Positions 1-10,364 of a stretch of 64,000 nucleotides of DNA are shown in pieces. Position 1 is the stretch's first letter, and every line of letters begins with the position of its first letter. The notes under the pieces are model-generated. The model searched no databases, was not told where the DNA came from, and was given only the letters and a program-made list of their open reading frames with translations. This DNA is from Knufia peltigerae (lineage: Eukaryota; Ascomycota; Eurotiomycetes; Chaetothyriales; Trichomeriaceae), in the NCBI GenBank assembly GCA_030247855.1, contig JAPDRN010000009.1:186001-250000 (forward strand), given 5' to 3'. The position numbers and the translations under genes were made by a program.

Positions 1-248
1 ACAGTCATGGTCAGTATCTATAAATGCTAGTGAGACTGTTCAAAGAAGTCTAAAGCGTACGTGAAGCCCTTGATCAGAGTGAACTCATGCTTGATCGAGC
101 CGCCGTCCGCCTTGGCCTTGTCCTTGGCCTTGGTCAATTCCTCGGGGGAAGCGTTTTCTTTCAGAGTGACCTGTGGAAGGCGACACAACGGTCAGTTTTT
201 GATGATACTTGCGCAGAGCTGCGTATGGCTTACGTTGAAGAGAGGCAT
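1..248 (-). CDS. Pbi2-like proteinase inhibitor (inhibitor I9 family), 3' end outside the window
   Basis: Small cytosolic or vacuolar inhibitor of subtilisin-type proteinase B, related to yeast Pbi2. Exon 1 is only 15 nt (248-234, MPLFN). The intron is 171-233, with GTAAGC donor and ACAG acceptor. Exon 2 is 61-170 and continues with VTLKENASPEELTKAK and HEFTLIKGFT, the typical I9 inhibitor pattern. A GTACGC donor lies at 60-55 and a TACTGAC branch-point-like sequence sits near base 10, so the last exon (the usual acidic C-terminal part) most likely starts just left of the window. Reading straight on instead gives a stop after about 50 residues, short for a family of about 70. The family call is from the visible motif; the function in this organism is inferred. 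Confidence 0.72.
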
Positions 249-1454
249 GTTGATCGGTCGGTGTGTGTGTATGCGGGATTCGAGGGGCTGGTGCCTGTTG
301 AATTTAATAAGTCGGGCGCGGATCTGGCGATAAGGTTGGTTGAGAGACAGTGTCCAGGCGAAAAACCTCAATCTATGAAGATTTGTTGTTGATGAAAAGA
401 ATCGAACGAATCTTGTTTTCCTGTAGTGGAAGATTGAGCGTGATGAAGATGAAGGAGGGAGTGAGTACCATGCAGTAAGTAAGGTAGTAGGCTGGATTGA
501 TTCATGGCAATTCACAACTCATCCCACGCATGACGCAATTTACCGAGGTGGGCTTGTTTCTTCACCCACAATTCAACCTCCATGTAACGCTTCTTCGGCG
601 TGGACCGAGAGATAACAAAGCACGAGTACTCGTACTGGTAGGTGCAAGAGATACAGTGATTGTCGACTCATTCATTACCTGTACAAATACGGAGCAAGAG
701 GGAAATGATCTATGCTTTATTTTGTGGTTTTATTTTGATCCAAGTCTCGTCATTCTTCATCGTTGATCTCATCCTGCATGCCGCATATCTAGATAGATCT
801 TGACTTTTTACCCCGCCAGTCCGAGTACGAGCACGAGTACCAGACAATACGATCTATTGATAAGTACGGAAAGGAAAAATTGTCTAAAGGCACTTCGAAG
901 AATGGGAAGCTCATCGGTCTACATATCTGACTGAGCAGCTGGCGGCATACGGCCACTGTCACACATTTCATGTCAGCAGCTCACGAGCTGCCTTCTCATG
1001 GTGAAATGGTTCGCAAAGACAAGAACTTCGGTTAGCGGGCTGAATTGTAAGCGTGATATATCTACTCCGTAGCTGCGCCCAAAGACCCTTTTGTAAGCCT
1101 GAACTCGCCTCATCAGCCTTGTAAGGAAAAAGATTCATTAGGCCAGCAACAGGCATGCCAAAGCCTGTTCTAGGCCAGTTCGCTTCTGTTTCACACCAGC
1201 CACAGTTCAGCTCCAATGATCCTTCTGACGAACATCATCGCCACAAACCAGCAGCGAGTAGGATTGAAGTGAGCCAGGGGTTTGGTTGGATGAGATAATA
1301 TTAATTATTCGGTAATAAGGAGGCAAAAATGGGAAGCGATTGCTTTTCATGTGTGTGATGCCTTGTACATAATCGAGCCTACATCGAGAACAGTGTCTGC
1401 TTGTGACAAACCCATTGTACTCTTGTTACGCACCCCCATGAAGCCCGAAGAATC
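249..1454. other. Intergenic region between the Pbi2-like and HET-domain genes
   Basis: I see no convincing gene. Short open frames here have no domain pattern and no good splice structure. It should hold the promoters of both divergent neighbours. It contains a TACGAG-type short repeat at 822-848 that recurs at 62178-62204, and a GTACTCGTAC-rich stretch near 625-645. Confidence 0.5.
822..848 (+). repeat. 27-nt dispersed repeat, copy 1 (TACGAG units plus a unique tail)
   Basis: Three TACGAG-like units are followed by the tail TACCAGACAAT. The same 27 nt recur at 62178-62204 with one mismatch (C for T in the second unit). The shared tail lies outside the hexamer repeat, so the match is more than a microsatellite coincidence. 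Confidence 0.55.
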
Positions 1455-4037
1455 ATGACGTTCCAATTCTCTAGGCTCGTGCCTCCCGTTGCGGGCCAGC
1501 GCCAACGCCAACGCCAACGCCGGCGCCAGGTCCAGGTCCAGGTGCAGGCATCGTCCCCATCACTGACATCTTCCTCCGCATCGACATCGACATCTCCACG
1601 AATTCGAGGTAGCAACAATAATTTATCCTCGACTCCCACTTCCCAATCTACGACTAATGATATATCCGTAAGCCATTTCCACGAGGTTTCTCAAATCGTG
1701 TGGTATTAACAACACCATGCACGCAGATGTCGAGTTCGGTGCCTGTGGACGGGCCTAGCACTAATGCCACCATTATAAGTCTTACAAAAAAGTTCAGAAC
1801 CCTCGGACGATTGAGCCCATGGGTGAGATCCGGGGTATGCATATTTCCTACCGTTTGCAGACTTCAAACAAGTTCCTGGAGACTGACCGTACGTGCAGGA
1901 GCTTCGAACACCCCCTGAAGAATCCTACCTCTGCGATACCTGCCTGCGGCTGGACCTCCGAGTGGAATCTTTTTGTGTACAACCGGGAGACACCGAGTAT
2001 GAAAAACAGCACAAATTCAGATATCTAGGAAGACTATCGCAGATACGAAGAAAAACACACTGTCCCTTTTGTCGGCTGATTTTAGCCATAGCAGATCGAC
2101 CCTTCGACCAGAGAACTCCAAGTTTACATGCAGATGACGACCCCGTATGTTATGCACGCTGGGTGGTAGACGGGCAGGAAGATACAGGGCCAGATCCGGA
2201 CAGACCTGGAGTACATATCTTTAGACCAAAAACACGTCGCTTGTTGATATATAGCGACCCCCAAGCCTTCAAGGACGGCTACATTGTGCTTTTGGCCGAC
2301 GATGCACCAAGCCGGGAGTTTTTTGGGCGTCGAATAACATCTCCGGACCTTCTGGACGCGGAGGTCCTGCGAAGATGGCTCCACGTCTGCGAGACCACTC
2401 ACGGAGAGGAGTGTGAAGAATCCTTGGTGCATCCCGATCTATTAGGACAACCGAAGAATGTCTTTCGAGCCATTGATGTGAATAACATGTGTATCGTTGC
2501 GGTACCTCAGTCCTCAAGATACGTGGCCCTGAGTTACCTATGGGGCAAGAATTTCATGCAACTTTTCACCACATCCAAAAATCTCCCAAAGTTGTCACAG
2601 CCCGGAGCACTAGAAAAAGAAAAACTCCCTCGAACAATCAAGGACACCATCAAACTCACCAAGATGCTTGGAGAGAGATATCTCTGGACCGACAGTCTAG
2701 CGCTCTTACATGATGACGGGTTTCAGTACCACGATGACTGGGTCTATGCACGAGCTACTGTGACGGTCGTTGCTGGGTCGGGGAAAGACGCCAATGCAGG
2801 CTTACCAGGCGTGAGGAAGGAATCTCGAACTTTCCACCAGAATATTGAGGAAGTCAAACCTGGCCTACGCCTGATGGTGTCGCATCTTGCAGAGGGTAAG
2901 GGTCTCTCCTCCTTTGTTTTGCGTCTGTTACTGACCCCTGTAGATTACATATCGACCTCACAGTGGGATTCTCGGGCCTGGACATTCCAAGAGAGAATGT
3001 TGTCGAGACGTTGCCTGTTGTTTGTGAACGGACGAATATACTACCAGTGTCGACGGACGACATTCTGCGAAGATATAGAAATGCCCAAAGGCAACGGCTG
3101 GTCACTGGACTCGATCGATATGCCAACACGGATCTTCCGAGACAGACCTTTTGTACAATTTACATCAGCAGTCGAGTTATATACACGTCGGGAGCTCACG
3201 AACCCAGCAGACATCCTGAATGCCTTTGAAGGGGTTCAACTGGTGCTGGAAAAACGAATCGGCGCCAAAATATACTATGGTGCCCTGGAAACCATGATGG
3301 ATTCATCATTAACGTGGGAATCTAATAAGAGACTGCTTCGACGGCCAGGGTTTCCCAGTTGGTCTTGGGCAGGATGGGTGGGGGAAATACAGTGGAAGTA
3401 TACGGAACCTGCACGGTCATGGATCGAATGGCATGCTGATCGAGATGATGGCATTCACACTTTTCCCAGACAAGGATTCGAGCGAACACCTCCTCCGATC
3501 GAAAGAGCTGGTAATGAACAACCCATGTCGAGCCATAATATGAGCAAGACATTCCCACTGCTACATTTCCGGACTGTCACTGCCCATTTCACACTCACCT
3601 CTCCCGCCCTCATCCACAAGTCGGTCATTTCGCCTTTGAGAAAGCGACTTACTGGTCCCAGTGCATTGTCAACGGTGAGGCCGGCACCCGCGGATCCTGG
3701 TCTCATTCGAGTTGGGATAGCAGACAAGAACGGATTGTGGTGCGGCACGATCGATCTCGACCTTATTTGGATGAATCGAGCCGGTCGAAGTTTTGAATTT
3801 TTGATCATGTCCAAAGTCGGCCGGTTTACTGATGACGAACTTACAATTTGGGAAGGCACATTGCCTGATGATGTCGAGGACCTTTTGGCGGGGCGAAATT
3901 ACGGCGTTTACAATGTCATGTTGGTGTCGAAACGAGCTGGCATCTACTACCGGGAAGGTTTGGGACGGGTACTGGCCGAGAGTCTGTCAAGGGCTCTCGA
4001 ACCTGGGCCAGAATGGAAGGATATAGTACTTGGTTAG
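1455..4037 (+). CDS. HET-domain (heterokaryon incompatibility) protein
   Basis: Exons are 1455-1667, 1727-1822, 1899-2895 and 2944-4037, giving about 799 residues; all joins keep frame. The N-terminus is low complexity (QRQRQRQRRRQVQVQVQ, then Ser/Thr-rich) and may be untranslated if the ATG at 1727 is used. Next comes the usual lead-in of fungal HET proteins, LCDTCLRLDLRVESF. The HET core follows: YVALSYLWG, LPRTIKDTIKLTKMLGERYLW, then AGLPG and RAWTFQERMLSRR. The conserved WxDSLCIIQDD block reads WTDSLALLHDD, and the stretch to the VYA.A motif is shortened, so the core is degenerate. The last intron (2896-2943) is 48 nt, in frame and stop-free. HET proteins are known to trigger cell death after fusion of incompatible hyphae; a role here is inferred only. 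Confidence 0.85.
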
Positions 4038-4733
4038 CGACGTACTGGTGTACCTTGTGTGTGAGTGTGTAGACTATGCCTCGATACCCGGTCAAATCCC
4101 GCCTTCTAGCATACATCAAGTGTCCTGTACTTGTCACGGTGAGAATTTTGGACAATGATCCCTGGGCGTTTAGGGTATGGTGGTCCCAGGCTATCCTCGG
4201 CAATGTGAAGCAGTCGTGATTGTGTCAACCGAGGACATTTCATCCCTCAAAAGGACTACCTTGTGGTCAAAAGATAGGTACGGATATGTACTCCATATCA
4301 CTGCTACTATTTCAGGGCGGCTCCGGGTTAATTAGGTAATACAGTCAATCAGACTCGTCACGTGTGCTTCACGTGTACATGTCATTGGTTTTGGCCCCCA
4401 TGTGCACGGCGTTGCATCCACCTCGTATTCATCCCGCTTTTCCAACATTCCCCAAGCTTTTCGTGATGATAAAGGGTTAACTCAAGGTTTCGGCCATGTA
4501 AATTGAGGCGCAGTCTTTGGATCTTCTTTCTCTTTTTCTTTCCTTCCATCTCACGAAAGGACAAAACCAGTGTACCGATCGCAGTCGCCAAAGATTGAAT
4601 CAATGCGCGAGATGCGCTTGACCGATTGCAATCGCACACGGTGCACCTTTGGCCTTGGATACAAGAGCCTGCCGACTCAAACTGAAGAAAAAGACGCCAT
4701 CCAGTAGTGTATTTCACGCAAACACCTTCATCG
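4038..4733. other. Intergenic region downstream of HET, upstream of the membrane-protein gene
   Basis: No gene seen. It contains two CACGTG boxes (4359-4364 and 4370-4375) and a pyrimidine-rich stretch near 4520-4550 in the presumed promoter of the following gene. Confidence 0.5.
4359..4375. promoter_or_regulatory. Tandem CACGTG E-boxes
   Basis: Two perfect CACGTG palindromes within the repeated octamer TCACGTGT, 11 bp apart, about 360 bp upstream of the ATG at 4734. CACGTG is the classic site of fungal bHLH factors; no factor can be assigned from sequence. Confidence 0.4.
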
Positions 4734-6035
4734 ATGTCGACGTCAACGCCGATAATGTCGGGGCACCACTACGACAACGTGACGACGATCAACTGCGTCT
4801 ACTCGATCTCGGGCAATTACGGGGTGCTTCCACGGTTTCTCTACTACGTGACCCTCGTCGCCGCCATCTTCGGACGGAGTCGAGAATGGCTCATCATCGG
4901 CGCGTTGGTCAGCGCACTGACGTACGCGGGCACGGCGGCGATCCACATGATGACCCTGGTGCGGAGTCGCACCGGCGTGTTCGACCTGGACATCCTCGCC
5001 GTGTGGGCCGTCCTGTCCACGGGCGCGTTGGGCTACATCGGGATGATGCACTGGAGCAGTACGCTGAGGAGCAGCCGGGCGAGGGTGGTGATGCTCCTGT
5101 GGGGTGCGTTGGTCGGGGTGGGGTTGATTTTCGGGAGGGCGCTGTTGTTTGACACCCCCGTCGACGCGGGCGAGAGGGCGTGCTGGTCCAACGGCAATGG
5201 CACCGGGACCGGGAGGCTGTTGTTGACCCAGATCCTCCAACTGCAAGGGTCCGACTTCGATTGCACCTACAAATGCTTCGGGATCACGAAACCCCTGAGA
5301 CAGACGAGCGAGATCGTGGCCGTGCCGAGTCAGGTCCTGCACGGAAAGTACACCTCGCTGAGCTACATCCTGGTCGGACCCATACAGTTTGCGGCATACG
5401 CGGCCTTGAGCGTAGACAGTGCGTCGGAGCATACGCCCAGTGTTCTGTGCACGAGGCTGGTCATGAAGTATCTGCTGCGCGACGTCCCCGGGAAGCAGGC
5501 GGGGGAGTTGACGAAGGTCGTGTACAAGGCCAGCATGGAGTCGTGGTACGGCGGTTATTTTGTCTTTCTGGGCTACATTCGGCGCATACGATGGTGTTGG
5601 GTCAAGTTCCGCTGGGCGAGCATGTTGTTGCCTTGGTTGGTGTTGAGTTTTGCCATTGACGTGCTGTGTTTGCCGTTGATGGTGGCGAATATCGTCTTGA
5701 ACGAGTTGGCCCTCTTGAGTGGTGGATATCCCGTCAACGAGGCGAACATGGCCATTGGACAGTGGGGGCCGGTGGTGAGTTCGTTGCTTGTCGTGTTTGC
5801 TGCCTGTGTCAACAAGGGCCTGGAGTGGTGGGAGGAAAGGAAGGCGAGGAGAAAGGAGTCAAAAGAGAGTGGGCGTGATGAAGGAGAGGTGGCAATGGAG
5901 GAAGTCAGCGTGGTTGCCGGGAAGGGTGCAGATCGAGATGGAGATGAAGATGGCCAGGTCTGGGGGGTCGTTAAGCCGAAGATGGTGCATGTTCAGACGT
6001 TGGAGGATATGGAGGATTTGAGGAGGCCGAAGTAG
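4734..6035 (+). CDS. Multi-pass membrane protein of unknown function
   Basis: A single-exon gene of 433 residues starting at MSTSTPIMSGHH; the open frame extends 9 codons upstream without an ATG. I see about seven hydrophobic segments, for example FLYYVTLVAAIFG, WLIIGALVSALTYAG, VVMLLWGALVGVGLIFG, MLLPWLVLSFAIDVLCLPLM and VSSLLVVFAACV. A long, Cys-containing and more polar loop lies in the middle (residues about 150-260). The C-terminus is highly charged and rich in Glu, Lys and Asp, so probably cytosolic. GC content is visibly higher than in the flanks. I do not recognise a characterised family; it resembles the conserved hypothetical membrane proteins common in Pezizomycotina. Coding status is well supported by length and composition. 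Confidence 0.7.
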   Translation: MSTSTPIMSGHHYDNVTTINCVYSISGNYGVLPRFLYYVTLVAAIFGRSREWLIIGALVSALTYAGTAAIHMMTLVRSRTGVFDLDILAVWAVLSTGALGYIGMMHWSSTLRSSRARVVMLLWGALVGVGLIFGRALLFDTPVDAGERACWSNGNGTGTGRLLLTQILQLQGSDFDCTYKCFGITKPLRQTSEIVAVPSQVLHGKYTSLSYILVGPIQFAAYAALSVDSASEHTPSVLCTRLVMKYLLRDVPGKQAGELTKVVYKASMESWYGGYFVFLGYIRRIRWCWVKFRWASMLLPWLVLSFAIDVLCLPLMVANIVLNELALLSGGYPVNEANMAIGQWGPVVSSLLVVFAACVNKGLEWWEERKARRKESKESGRDEGEVAMEEVSVVAGKGADRDGDEDGQVWGVVKPKMVHVQTLEDMEDLRRPK

Positions 6036-6349
6036 AGGAAGGTAGAGGAGAGAAATGAGTAGTTTGATTCATTCTGTGTATATCATACGAGATTTTCACA
6101 TGCCGACGCCGGGACAGATGTCAGAATCAGATCCTCTGTGCCCCCTGTGCCCACTCCTCTCCATAGCTATCCTTGACCAGGGTCCGCCTAGAGCTCATAA
6201 CATCACGTCTGATCCGCACATCTATTTGAACATCCTTCTTGGAAAATTTGCAACGTCGGAACTCTGCATGGTAGTCTTCAACTTCTCAATGGCATTCCTG
6301 GATGACTTATTTGAAAGGAGCGAGCCGATGCTATCGGAGACTTACCTTC
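6036..6349. other. Convergent 3' region
   Basis: Lies between the ends of the membrane-protein gene and the phosphotransferase gene. No coding signal seen; it should hold both polyadenylation regions. Confidence 0.5.
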
Positions 6350-7270
6350 CTAGAAGTCACCAAAGTATTTTTGACGGATATGCTCCATTGACAGTTCTAA
6401 CGGCAGCGGATCCAAGAATCGATTGACCTCATTACGCCAGAAAGAGTTCTGAGGGTTGACCTGACAAGCAGTAGTGTTTTCCCAGTAAGCTGGAAACCAT
6501 CCGGAAGTTTCCCAGTCAACGATCCCAACAATCTGGTCTCCTCGCACCAGTATATTGAGACTACTTAGATCACCATGCGTGAAGACCAAGGGCCATTGCC
6601 CATTGTGGAGATCAACGAGCTTATTGACCTCGGGCTCATGTCCCGGATGGAAGCGAATGCCCTGCCGTAGATGGCTGTGAAAATCGGCAACACAGAGGAA
6701 TGGCCCGAAACGTAAGGAGGAACCTGGCAGGCGACAATCGTAGAGCTTCCCACCATCAACATTTGCAATTCCTTGGCCTGGTGAAGGTGGAATGCTCCGC
6801 ATTTCTCGAATCATGTCTTTGAGCTGCGAAAGGAGTGACCTCTGCGACTCCGGGCCGCGATGCACCCATCCGCTACCGAGCATGTAACCTTGGATTCTTT
6901 GCATCACGGTGTATGTCTGGTCATGGTGAGTGAATGCGCAAATCACCTTGGGTACCGGGATCGACGTGTGCTTAGAAATGAAGCGCATGGCAGATGCCTC
7001 GGACAGGCTAACAAGCCGACCATATTTGATGCAGATTCGCTTGGATAGGAGGAGCACACGGCCGCTGTAAGGTCGGCAACGCCTCGCAAGCTTGACGACG
7101 GTAACGACAAGAAGTCGGTATAGAAGTCGGTCGTTGATTGGGGGTGACTGTGTCACTGGGAAGGAGAACAGAATGAGGGATTTGAGTGAATGCTACTCAG
7201 TATTTGGGTCTGGCTGAGGCGTAAAGCGTGGCCCAAACGAAGAGGCAAACACAAAGCGTACCCGGAGCAT
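6350..7270 (-). CDS. APH-fold phosphotransferase (kinase-like)
   Basis: The body of the protein (7147-6350) shows the aminoglycoside phosphotransferase/choline-kinase-like fold: SLSEASAMRFISKHTSIPVPKV-type N-lobe, catalytic loop FTHGDLSSLNILV (HGD with downstream Asn), and the metal-binding IVDWETSGWFPAYWE. This family is expanded in filamentous fungi and mostly has unknown substrates. The open frame has no ATG in the right place. The best solution I found is a 9-nt first exon, 7270-7262 (ATGCTCCGG), an intron 7148-7261 with GTACGC donor and CACAG acceptor, and exon 2 7147-6350, giving about 268 residues. That first exon is tentative; the rest is firm. Confidence 0.7.
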
Positions 7271-7550
7271 CAGAGGAGTGAGAAGAAGGTGGGAAGCTGA
7301 ACTACAGCCACTTTGAATCCCTCATCTTTGAGTAGGAGGAAGAGAGAGAGACGGAGTGGACAAAGTATTCAAGGATGAAAAGGCGCTGGATGGAAAGGCC
7401 GCTTCCACTTTTGGCAACTAATCCGAGGACAGTCGTTCCCTCGTGTCTCTCCCAACAATTTCCAAGAATTGCTTCATTCAATTACTCGCGACCAAGTGTC
7501 AGTACTGCTGGTTTATGAAAGGCAAATATCTTGAAACTTGACCTCAGATC

Positions 7551-9493
7551 TCAATAGAACCGCCGCTTCTCCACCAATTTGTAATAACGTGGACCTAAAG
7601 CAGTACGAATCCTCTTCCCGTATATCAGCAAAGGCACATACGCCATCCCAATTCCAAAGCAGAGGCATCCGATAACGATGAACATATTTGCCATTCCCAT
7701 GTTCTTTAACCACGGACTAACTGTGAACGGCATGGCGATGCTGATCGCGTTCCTTACAAAGGTGACGCCCACGAATGCCTCAGCGGTAAGCTATACACAG
7801 TCAGTCAAGGTCAGACACATCAGGGGAAAAGGGGTTGTTGAAATGTACCTCATAGTATATGTCTATGACCATGGTGAAGGTAATATCTCCCATGGCGCTG
7901 AAGCCAAAACCGAACAAAGCACCACCGATACTTGGATAGATCCAGTGCAGGCCCTTGACCACAGTTAGCTACCATATCACCACTTGTCGCAAACCAAAAC
8001 AAATCACTTACGTGAGCTGCAGTCACCCCGAATATGATGAGACCACCACCCATGGCGAAGTAGACCGGTAGGAGGAGATGAAGTCGCATTTCAGGTTCAA
8101 ATACTCCGTGATTTCTTTTGGCAAGCCAAACAACAAGTCGATCCGAGAGAATGCCTGCATAGGCGCTGCCGATGATAGTTCCTACCAAGGGACCTAACAA
8201 CAGATTCCCGAGTCCAGAGGCCGTGAATAGATAGGGCGGAGCTGAAAAGATGATAGGACTCGTGGCTGAATATAGCACCAGCCAGCAGATTGAGGAAGAG
8301 TACTGGATTGCGGTGAACAAGACGTGTGGGAGGAAGAGGACCGATACTGGGGCGATGAAAAGCCTCCACAACGATTCTGGAGTGGTGGTGACGAAGCGCA
8401 TACGTTGCCAATATGTGTTCGGGGCTGGTATCTCTGCTTCTGTTATAGAAACAGCGAGGCCAGGTTCGGACTGCACATCTGTCTGGCCCTCTTTGAGATC
8501 TTGATCCTGGTCGAGGGAAGTCTTCACTCCATCCAGCTGTACTGACGATTGCAGGTCCGGTAAGCCATTGGAGACGCGGTTGTATTTTGTCTCCTCGTAG
8601 CCAAAGAGGAAGACGATTGCCAGGATGGTCTGGGTTATGCCGAGGGTATAGTAACACCATCGCCATCCGTGAGCCGTAGCCTGAGCACCAGCGGCAACTG
8701 GGGTGAGGAAGCCGCCAGCTACAACGGCCAATTGGTAGAATGCATTGGCTCTGCCTCTTTGGTGGATGAAATATAGATCCGCAATCTAGAGAGATTCGAG
8801 TAAGTACACTACGTCAAATGTGATTCTTAAAAAAGGGGAATAGGCCTCACTGTCATCTGGACCACTGTTTCATTGATTGCCCCAGCCCAGCCGATGATGA
8901 TGGAGGTCAAAATCACCTCAGCATAACTGGTCCGTCTTGCTGTCCACCAGCATCCAGCTGCCATGACGGCGACAGATGCAATGTATGTTGACCGTCGACC
9001 GTACTTGATGGTCAGGGGCACGAAAAGCGCACATCCAGTGGCCAACCCGGCCAAGTTTGCGGACTGCCCATGCTGAAAGGCCGTGATGGGCATTTTCATG
9101 TCTTCTACCATCTGTGGCCAAAGCACTGGTTGGATCATGATGCTGTCAATTCTTGGTCAACCAATGTACTCAACCGAGCATGGTCATCATACCCTGTGAA
9201 GCTTGCCAAGGTCGCTGCAAGGACAAGGAGATAGTTGAAGGCTTTCCGCCAGTTGTTCCAATTCTGTTCCAACTCTGTTACTCAAACACCATGGCCTCAC
9301 GTGCCTGAATGCTTACCAGCGGATCATTTGGGTCATTCGAAGGATGAGGAACGAGGACGACCTTCAACGCCTCGCTTGCGGCTTGCCCTAGTATCCCGGT
9401 CTTAGTTTCTGACCAACCTGTACCTGAGAATTTGGGCTACTTACGCTCAAGCAGCGGGATAGTTCCAGGAGGGTGTTCAGGTCGCATGGTCAT
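7551..9493 (-). CDS. MFS transporter, DHA1-type (Hol1-like)
   Basis: Seven exons on the minus strand: 9493-9445, 9387-9317, 9263-9193, 9142-8851, 8785-8012, 7953-7849 and 7790-7551. All phases agree, giving 533 residues. The N-terminus carries the fungal MFS hallmark PSNDPNDPLNWNNWRKAFNY, just before the first membrane helix. Family motifs include ATGCALFVPLTIKYGRRSTY between early helices and IADLYFIHQRGRANAFYQL further on. A long central cytosolic loop (residues about 250-310) is polar, and the C-terminal half regains six helices. An in-frame ATG at 9664 would add 57 residues but that extension is basic and unlike the family, so I prefer 9493. Substrate is unknown; the Hol1/DHA1 branch carries polyamines, cations and drugs. 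Confidence 0.88.
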
Positions 9494-10364
9494 GAAGCTC
9501 GCTGATTCTCGACCGTGTGTGTATTCGACCCGTATACTGTACTGTGGGGTCTGACTACCCTTTTTATCGTCTCGGTCGGAAGCAAAGCGGATCTTCCGGC
9601 GTCGACCCACCCCTATCTGTGTCCTCTCCCTCCTAACAGAACAACGTACAGCTGAACCCGGCATTTACCAGCCTCACATCGCGGCACTTTTCTCTTATGA
9701 CTCTTGACAGCAGGTGTATATCCTGGACTTTGCATTGTATCCACTCACGCTTTTACAGCAAGAAACATGTTTCCTCCCAGCAGCTATCCTGTAGCATCCT
9801 GGACAGAAGGACACGACTAGAAAAACTCTTCCACGTTACCAATCTACGGATGCAAAACATGCTTCATGATGATCCAAGACGGCCACATGGTATCAGATCG
9901 TATAGCAGTTGTCGTAAAGCACACAAAATCACAAATTGTGTGGCACATGTAACAAGGCTGCCAGGCGCCCAGACCTCTTGATCACTCGGCAAACATGCGG
10001 AGGTTCCGAACGCGCAAATACATTTGATACGATCCTCGTCGAGACAAGCGAAGTACGTCCCCCTCTTTGAGATAGCATTCCGAATACTCGTGTCTATGCA
10101 GTTCCGCCACGTGGAAAAGCCCATGCTCCCACAAGAACTTCAGCCTCAATACATTCACTAGGTATCTTTGGCTTCTTGTTTTTACCCAGTCCCCCGGTAC
10201 ATAACAACATTTCTTCGTGGCCAGGGCCGAGATCTTGATCGCCTATCTTAGTATCTAGCCGAAAAGCACCTCGACTGGGGCTTGATTCATGCGTACGAGA
10301 CGACCTGCCACACAACCGGAAAAGAGGTCAGTCTCAGCACCCACCCTCCCAATTCTCGACCAAT
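9494..10364. other. Divergent promoter region between MFS and amidohydrolase genes
   Basis: No gene seen. An inverted CGGAA (9577-9581) / TTCCG (9594-9598) pair with a 12-nt spacer lies 84 bp upstream of the MFS start. Another TTCCG is at 10004-10008 and a CGGAA at about 10317, close to the amidohydrolase start. Confidence 0.45.

Noticed and set aside
497..766. Open frame of 89 codons upstream of the HET gene
   Set aside because: No domain pattern, composition not coding-like, and no supporting intron signals.
4743..5432. Long minus-strand open frame (229 codons) opposite the membrane protein
   Set aside because: It is a GC-rich shadow of the real gene; its sequence is low complexity (Gln, Arg, His, Pro) without motifs.
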